Assembly (NCBI GenBank): GCA_905221605.1
Contig: CAJNDS010002791.1
Location: forward strand, 148,501-212,500
Direction of reading: 5' to 3'
Origin: Symbiodinium natans
Taxonomy: Eukaryota; Sar; Dinophyceae; Suessiales; Symbiodiniaceae
Length of the DNA stretch: 64,000 nucleotides
A model generated the notes under the pieces. It had not been told where the DNA came from, made no database searches, and saw only the letters and a list, made by a program, of their open reading frames with translations. Positions 57,571 through 64,000 of this stretch are shown here, in pieces. How positions within the stretch are numbered: the stretch's first letter is position 1; every line of letters begins with the position of its first letter. Position numbers and translations under genes: made by a program.

Positions 57571-60290
57571 CGTAGGACCTTTCTGCTCTATTTGGCTTTG
57601 CTCTCTGCCTGACTAACTTTTCAGGATTTTCAGGATTTTAAGGATTTTAAGGATTTTAAGGATTTTAAGGCCTTCTTAAAATTTTAGAAAAGCCTTAAAA
57701 TCTTTAAAATCCTTAAAAATTAGGAAATCCATTTCCTAATTTAAGGCCTTTTTAAAAATTTAAGAAGGCCTTAAAATCCTTAAAATCCTTAAAATTTTAG
57801 GAAATCCATTTCCTAAAACTTTAAGGATTTTAAGGCCTTTTTAAAATTTTAAGAAGGCCTTAAAATCCTTAAAATCCTAAAAGTTTTTGGGAAATCCATT
57901 TCCAAATTTTTTAAAGATTTTAAGGATTTTAAGGATTTTAAAGATTTTAAAGGGCTCCCGGGGGCCCAGGGGCGCCGGGCCCCCTTTTAAAATCTTTAAA
58001 ATCCTTAAAATCTTTAAAATCCTTAAAATTTTAGGAAATCCATTTCCTAAAACTTTAAGGATTTTAAGGCCTTTTTAAAAATTTAAGAAGGCCTTAAAAT
58101 CCTTAAAATCCTTAAAATTTTAGGAAATCCATTTCCTAAAACTTTAAGGATTTTAAGGCCTTTTTAAAATTTTAAGAAGGCCTTAAAATCCTTAAAAACC
58201 TTAAAGTTTTTGGAAAATCCATTTCCAAAATTTTTAAAGATTTTAAAGATTTTAAGGATTTTAAGGGTTTTAAAGATTTTAAAGGGGTCCCGGGGGCCCA
58301 GGGGCGCCGGGCCCCCTTTTAAAATCTTTAAAATCCTTAAAATCTTTAAAATCCTTCAAATTTTTGGAAATCCATTTCCTAAAACTTTAAGGATTTTAAG
58401 GCCTTTTTAAAAATTTAAGAAGGCCTTAAAATCCTTAAAATCCTTAACGTTTTTGGAAAATCCATTTCCAAAATTTTTAAAGATTTTAAGGATTTTAAGG
58501 ATTTTAAAGATTTTAAAGATTTTAAAGGGGTCCCGGGGGCCCAGGGGCGCCGGGCCCCCTTTTAAAATCTTTAAAATCCTTAAAATCTTTAAAATCCTTA
58601 AAATTTTCGGAAATCCATTTCCTAAAACTTTAAAGATTTTAAGGCCTTTTTAAAAATTTAAGAAGGCCTTAAAATCCTTAAAATTTTAGGAAATCCATTT
58701 CCTAAAACTTTAAGGATTTTAAGGCCTTTTTACAATTTTAAGAAGGCCTTAAAATCCTCAAAAACCTTAAAGTTTTTGGAAAATCCATTTCCAAAATTTT
58801 TAAAGATTTTAAGGATTTTAAAGATTTTAAAGGGGTCCCGGGGGCCCAGGGTCGCCGGGCCCCCTTTTAAAATCTTTAAAATCCTTAAAATCTTTAAAAT
58901 CCTTAAAGTTTTAGGAAATCCTTTTCCTAAAACTTTAAGGATTTTAAGGCCTTTTTAAAATTTTAAGAAGGCCTTAAAATCCTTAAAATCCTTAAAGTTT
59001 TTGGAAAATCCATTTCCAAAAATTTTAAGGATTTTAAAGATTTTAAGGATTTTCATGATTTTAAAGGGGTCCCGGGGGCCCAGGGGCGCCGGGCCCCCTT
59101 TTAAAATCTTTAAAATCCTTAAAATCTTTAAAATCCTTAAAATTTTAGCAAATCCATTTCCTAAAACTTTAAGGATTTTAAGGCCTTTTTAAGAATTTAA
59201 GAAGGCCTTAAAATCCTTAAAATCCTTAACATTTTTGGAAATCCATTTCCTAAAACTTTAAGGATTTTAAGGCCTTTTTAAAATTTGAAGAAGGCCTTAA
59301 AATCCTTAAAATCCTTAAAGTTTTTGGAAAATCCATTTCCAAAATTTTTAAAGATTTTAAGGATTTTAAAGGGGTCCCGGGGGCCCAGGGGCGCCGGGCC
59401 CCCTTTAAAAATCTTTAAAATCCTTAAAATCTTTAAAATCCTTAAAATTTTAGGAAATCCATTTCCTAAAACTTTAAGGATTTTAAGGCCTTTTTAAAAT
59501 TTTAAGAAGGCCTTAAAATCCTTAAAACCCTTAAAGTTTTTGGAAAATCCATTTCCAAAAATTTTAAGGTTTTTAAGGATTTTAAAGATTTTAAAGGGGT
59601 CCCGGGGGCCCAGGGGCGCCGGGCCACCTTTCAAAATCTTTAAAATCTTTAAAATCCTTAAAATTCTGAAAATTTTAGGAAATCCATTTCCTAAAACTTT
59701 AAGGATTTTAAGGCCTTTTTAAAATTTTAAGAAGGCCTTAAAATCCTTAAAACCCTTAAAATTTTAGGAAATCTATTTCCTAAAACTTTAAGGATTTTAA
59801 GGCCTTTCTAAAATTTTAAGAAGGCCTTAAAATCCTTAAAATCCTTAACGTTTTTTGGAAAATCCATTTCCGAAAATTTAAGGTTTTTAAGGGTCCTGGA
59901 GGCCCAGGGGCGCCGGGCCACCTTTAAAATCTTTAAAATCCTTAAAACCTTTAAAATCCTTAAAGTTTTTGGAAAATCACTCTCCTAAATTTTGAAGGGT
60001 TTTAAGGATTTTAAGGGTTTTAAGGTTTTTAAGGATTTTAAGGTTAAGGATTTTAAGGAAAAGCCTTAAAACCCTTAAAATCCTTAAAGCCCTTAACGTT
60101 TTTGGAAAATCCCTTTCCGAAAACTTTAAGGGTTTTGAGGGTTTTAAGGATTTTAAGGGCGCCGGGCCACCTTTTAAAATCTTTAAAATCCTTAAAACCT
60201 TTAAAATCCTTAAAAAAAGTTTTACAATCTTTAAAATCCTTAAAGCGTTTGGAAATCACTTTCCCAAAATTTTAAGGATTGTAAGGACTT
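57567..60290. repeat. Second TTTTAAGG array with repeated GC islands
   Basis: Begins AAGTACGTAGGACCTTTCTG, the same junction as at 441. AT-rich palindromic units (GGAAATCCATTTCC, AAGGCCTTTTTAAAAATTTA) alternate with a 33-bp GC core starting GGGGTCCCGGGGGCCCAGGG. The core occurs at about 57951, 58284, 58527, 58831, 59065, 59370, 59596 and 59890. Spacing alternates long (290-335 bp) and short (225-245 bp), a higher-order dimer. The repeated 60-70-codon frames (NPFPK...KILKILK) are translations of the unit. Confidence 0.85.
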
Positions 60291-60310
60291 TTTAAAGTGA
60301 CGGGCCTCCA

Positions 60311-60530
60311 GAAAGGCGCGGCTCGATTTGGCCAAATTTTGCCGGGCAGGCTCCGGGCAAAATTTGGCCAAATTTTGCCCGGAGCCTGTCCGGCAAAATT
60401 TGGCCAAGTCGAGCCGCGCATTTCTCATCGCATACGAAGAGCAGCCCGGTTTGGCCAAATTTTGCCCGGAGCCTGCCCGGCAAAATTTGGCCAAATCGAG
60501 CCGCGACCTTCTGGAGGCCCGAAATTATTT
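60311..60530. repeat. GCGCGGCTCG palindromes, right-hand copies
   Basis: AAGGCGCGGCTCGATTTGGC with two inverted partners (60314-60418, then 60449-60507) and CTCATCGCATACGAAGAGCA between, exactly as at 3121-3141. The tail GGAGGCCCGAAATTATTTAA follows. Confidence 0.85.
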
Positions 60531-60800
60531 AACTTTAAAATGCTTAACATCCTTAAAGTTTTTGGAAAGTCCCTTTCCAAAAAATTAATGGATTTTAAGG
60601 ATTTTAAAGGGGTCCTGGAGGCCCAGGGGCACCGGGCCACCGTTTAAAATCTTTTAAACCCTTAAAATCTTTAAAGTCCTTACAAACCTTAAAGTTTTTG
60701 GAAAACTTTAAGGGTTTTTAAGGATTTTAAGGAATTTAAGGAATCCAAAAGATTTAAAAAAGAGCCGCCCAAAGAAGTTTAATCATCTAATTTAGGAATT
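60530..60800. repeat. Tail of the TTTTAAGG family
   Basis: More AAGGATTTTAAGG units and one GGGGTCCTGGAGGCCCAGGG core at 60609. No gene. Confidence 0.75.
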
Positions 60801-61560
60801 TAAGGAAAACCTAAACCCTAAGCTCCTAAGCTTCTAAGCGCCTGGGCGCCGAAGCGCCTACCCCTTAAACCCTTAAACCCTTAAAGCCTAATTCCTAAGG
60901 TCCTCAGCTCCTAAGCGCCTAAACTCCTAAGCGTCTACCCCCTAAATCCTGTAACCCGAAACCCTTAAACCCTAAACCCTAAGCTCCTGAGCTCCTAAGC
61001 GCCTAAGCTCCTAAGCTCCTACCCCCTAAATCCTCAAACTACCCTAAACCAAAATATAAACTCCTAAGCTCTTAAGCTCCTGAGCGCCTAAGCGCCTTCC
61101 CCCTAAACCCTTAAACCTTACACCCTAAACCCTAAGCTCCTAAGCTCCTAAGCGCCAAGGCGCCTACCCCCTAAAACCTTAAGCTCCTAAGCGCCTAAGC
61201 TCCGAAGCGCGTACCCCCTAAATCCTCAAAACCTAAACCCTTAAACCCTAAACCCTAAGCTCCTAAGCTCCTAAGCGTCTAAGCGCCTGCCCCCCCTAAA
61301 CCCTTCAACCTTCAACCCCAAACCATAAACTCCTAAGCTCCTGAGCGCCTAAGCGCCTACCCCCTAAACCCTTAAACCTTAAACCCTAAAACCTAGGCTC
61401 CTAAGCTCCTAAGCGCCTAGGCGCCTACCCCCTAATCCCTTAAACCCTAAACCCTAAACCTCTTAAGCTCCTGAGCGCCTGAACCCTAAACCCTAAACCC
61501 TAAGCTCCTAAGCTCCTAAGCGCCTAAGCGGCTACCACCCCCTAAACCCTGAGACCCCGG
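60800..61560. repeat. Tandem repeats of CTCCTAAGCGCCTAAG / CCCCCTAAACCC
   Basis: About seven degenerate 85-120-bp units, each with CTCCTAAGCTCCTAAGCGCC followed by CTACCCCCTAAACCCTTAAA. Probably derived from CCCTAAA-type sequence. Confidence 0.85.
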
Positions 61561-61619
61561 GACCCCTTTTATCATTGAAAAGTCCTTGCCTTCTTCTCTG
61601 CTGAATTTTTTCTAAAGTT

Positions 61620-61740
61620 TAAGGATTTTACGGCTTTGTTTGGGGTTTGGGGTTTAGGGTTTAGGTTTTGGGGTTTGGGGTCTGGGGTCTAGGGTTTAGG
61701 GCTTAAAGTTAGGGTTAAGGGTTTAGGGTCACCTGAAAAG
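61620..61740. repeat. Degenerate TTTAGGG/TTTGGGG repeats
   Basis: About twelve variant heptamers. Confidence 0.8.
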
Positions 61741-61881
61741 GAGTAAGCCCTCAAATGTTGCTTGTTGTTTTCTGAATGTTTTTTTTGTCAATTTGCTTCA
61801 TTCGGGGGGAGTTTGAAGCGTTGGTTCTCTAGATTACGATCCTTTTTGGGTCCCTGATCTACAATGGCAAGAAGGCATAGC

Positions 61882-61980
61882 TTGGGATGTTCCCCGATAT
61901 ACTAACAGTCCTTAATAGGGATTAGAGTACCCCCGATTATAATGGCTAGTAAGGACTGTTAGTATAAAGGGGAACGACCA
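61882..61980. mobile_element. GGGATGTT foldback/MITE-like element, copy E
   Basis: TTGGGATGTTCCCC, ATATACTAACAGTCCTTAAT facing GTAAGGACTGTTAGTATA, then AGGGGAAC. Right tip degenerate. It best shows the inner inverted repeat of the family. Confidence 0.7.
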
Positions 61981-62119
61981 CGTATGGAGTAGGACCCCTC
62001 TTGGTGCGACCATCGACACAATTGCTCATGCAGGGCTGGGACTTCTTATTGTGATTAATATGGTGTTTTAAGCAAATTGTGCAAGCGTACGTCTGCGATA
62101 GGATTGTTTGAATTATTGC

Positions 62120-62470
62120 TCTTGCCAGTCTTCGAGGGGTCCAAGCGTTCTTGGTCTTAAGGCTGGGCCCCTCGAGGGGTCAAAAAGTTCTTGGTCTTAC
62201 GGCTGGGCCCCTCGAAGGGTCAAAACGTTCGGGGTCTTAAGGCTGGGCCCCCCAAGGCGTCAAAGAGTATTTGGTCTTACGGAAAGTTTTTGGTCTGAGG
62301 CTGGGCCCCTCGATGGGTCAAACAGTTGTTGGTCTTAAGGCTGGGCCCTTCGAGGGGTCAAAACGTTCTGGGTTTTAAGGCAGGGCCCCTCGAGGGGTCA
62401 AACAGTTTTTTTTTTCTTAAGGCTGGACCCCTCGAGGGGTCAAAAAGTTGTTGGTCTTAAGGCTGGTTTT
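62120..62470. repeat. About 48-bp tandem repeats with CCCCTCGAGGGG palindrome
   Basis: About eight units of GGTCTTAAGGCTGGGCCCCT followed by CGAGGGGTCAAAAAGTTCTT, with indels. Open frame 62108-62338 follows the unit. No coding evidence. Confidence 0.85.
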
Positions 62471-62990
62471 GAGGATGAGGGCACACCAAGGTGTACAAGA
62501 GCCCTTTCGTTGTTGAGGTTGAGGACACACTAGGGTTTACAGAAAAACTGACATTTTGACGTTACAGGCGCACCAGGTTGAGGGAAAAAAACACTTTTCG
62601 CTTTTGACATGTTGAGGACATATCAGGCTTCAAATCGGACCTTCGTTAAAAATGATGGCACATGAAGGTTTGCAAAACAAAAGCGTTCGTTAACTTTGTT
62701 GAATTCTTACTTTTCAACCGTTTGAAATATTTAACAGGCTGCAGGAATATCATGATGTAAATAATATCATTGTTTGATGTCTTAGGTCTCCACGCTAAAC
62801 TGAACAGTTTGAAGTACTGTCATAACTGAACCCGTTTACATCGTTCAGTTAAAGTGTTCTACGAAATGTTGATATCTTGAGCCTTCCAAATAACAAATAA
62901 ACAGCTGAATTGAAATATTCAAAATGTTTACATTATGGAGCCTCTAAAAGAATCAAAACGCGTTAATAGGTCGGCGCGTTTCTTTTATTC
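62470..62990. other. Unassigned AT-rich DNA
   Basis: A loose repeat GAGGACACACxAGG/GGCACACCAGG occurs near 62490-62600. Otherwise no feature seen. Confidence 0.4.
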
Positions 62991-62997
62991 ATCGTTT

Positions 62998-63011
62998 CTC
63001 TCCCCCTCTCT

Positions 63012-63052
<41 letters not shown>

Positions 63053-63170
63053 TCTCTCTTTCCTGTCTCTTTTTAACTTTTTTGTCCTCTCTCTCTCTCT
63101 CTGACCCTCTCTCCCTCCTTCCTTCCTTCCTTCCTTCCTTCCTGCCTTCCTTCCTTCCTTCCTTTCTCTT
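62998..63170. repeat. (CT)n and (CCTT)n microsatellites
   Basis: CT tracts at 63018-63058 and 63088-63115, then about 12 CCTT units at 63116-63163. The Ser/Leu-rich frame across this is an artefact. Confidence 0.9.
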
Positions 63171-64000
63171 CCCCGCTTCCTTCTTGCTCTTTCCTCTTTC
63201 CTCCCCGCTCCTCCCGTTTTTTTTACGCGCCATTCAACAGTGAATGAAGAACAAAGGTACTGACAAGAGAGGAGCAGGAGTCTCCTTCAAGAGGGAATGG
63301 AAGCAGAACGTCAAGGATGAGAAGGAAGAGTGAAGGTACTGACAAGAGAGGGGGAGGAGGAGTTCTGCTCTACCTAAATACGCCCGCGACAATAATAATA
63401 TAATATGAAGAGAATTTAATATTAAATTTTCAAGTGAGCGAATGAAATAAGCGATCGCGTGAAATTAAATATTAAATGAACGAAACCGAGGATGAAAGAA
63501 CACTATGAAGAGAATAGTAATATGATAAAAAGCGAAGCAAATGAATGTTCTCTTCTTGGAAATGGGAGGACAGGGCCTTCCTCACAGTCCCATCTTCTCT
63601 CAAACCCCTGGGAGGCCCGTTTAGGGAACCCCTCGGTGAAGCCCCCTGCGAAAACTGCAGGCCCTGGTGGATCTTGAAAAGGAGTGTAAATCACTGACAG
63701 AACGAGGGAAGGAGAACGACAGACACGGAGCAAGAGAGAGAGAAACAGAAAAAAGGAGAGAGAAGCAACTGTCCTCTCCAAGCTGTTTTCAGAGTGACCC
63801 CAAAGACTCAGACCGTCCCTTTCTCCACTCCCTTTCTGTCCACCATTCATTTTCGCTTGTTGCGTTTTTTTATCGTATCATTCTCAAAGTCTCTCTCCCT
63901 CTCTCTCGCCCGCTCTCCCCTTCCTGTCTCTTCTCCTCTTAATTCTCCTCCCGCTTGCTCCTCCCCATCCCGTGCCCCATTTCTCCTAGCCCCTCCAAGA
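63170..64000. other. GA/CT-biased and AT-rich sequence, no gene supported
   Basis: GGTACTGACAAGAGAGG occurs twice (63256, 63334). 63380-63500 is AT-rich with AATATTAAAT motifs. 63900-64000 is pyrimidine-rich again, similar in style to 7-9 kb. Confidence 0.45.

Noticed and set aside
57887-59722. A family of small proteins with NPFPK and KILKILK motifs
   Set aside because: They follow the AAGGATTTTAAGG satellite unit exactly. No initiation context or codon-level constraint is visible.
1-64000. Chromosome end (true telomere)
   Set aside because: The heptamer tracts occur in both orientations, are short and interrupted, and lie throughout the window. None runs off an end.

Overview
The window is nuclear DNA of a eukaryote, most likely a dinoflagellate (Symbiodiniaceae-like). 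Two observations point there. Plant-type telomere heptamers (CCCTAAA/TTTAGGG) are scattered inside the contig in both orientations. Short peptides of the form GGDSSxVQDQL..V..IQA..AFAAI..DGSVVTWG match the RCC1-like repeats that I know as hugely expanded in dinoflagellate genomes. There is no operon, no bacterial gene spacing and no rRNA gene that I can recognise. The species assignment is inference.

Layout. 1-440: telomere-type repeats with two RCC1-like fragments. 440-3040: an AT-rich TTTTAAGG array with a 535-bp tandem duplication. 3040-9660: GCGCGGCTCG palindromes, tandem 0.8-kb and 1.06-kb duplications, (CT)n and GA-rich simple sequence. 10.0-16.6 kb: telomere-like repeats separating a row of plus-strand RCC1-like half-repeats that alternate in type, as if one repeat gene had an exon per half-repeat. 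13.5-15.9 kb: GC-rich and inverted tandem repeats. 18.46-19.45 kb: a broken two-domain gene (sulfotransferase-like plus class-IV aminotransferase-like), lying 92 bp from the longest uninterrupted TTTAGGG array. 19.5-44.5 kb: telomere-like repeats, foldback elements, an AT-rich satellite and many 15-50-codon plus-strand coding-like islands, some with splice-like edges. 44.5-56.3 kb: the main feature, described next. 56.3-57.6 kb: telomere-like repeats. 57.6-60.8 kb: a second TTTTAAGG array and GCGCGGCTCG palindromes. 60.8-64 kb: further tandem and (CT)n repeats.

Main feature. 44533-56321 is a recent LTR-retrotransposon insertion on the minus strand. Two LTRs of about 240 bp are identical by eye along their whole length. 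They are flanked by a 5-bp CCCTA duplication. An 11-nt polypurine tract abuts the 3' LTR, and a sequence resembling the complement of an initiator-tRNA anticodon arm abuts the 5' LTR, as in Copia-type elements. The interior is about 10.6 kb of nearly continuous open frame in four overlapping frames. They encode a giant low-complexity protein with at least seven CCCH zinc fingers (five in the 2155-aa frame, two in the next). I can see no protease, integrase, reverse transcriptase or RNase H. It looks like a large non-autonomous, gag-like or cargo-bearing LTR element inserted into telomere-type repeats.

Outside this element there is no intact conventional gene. The rest reads as repeat-filled intergenic or intronic DNA holding dispersed exons or exon remnants.
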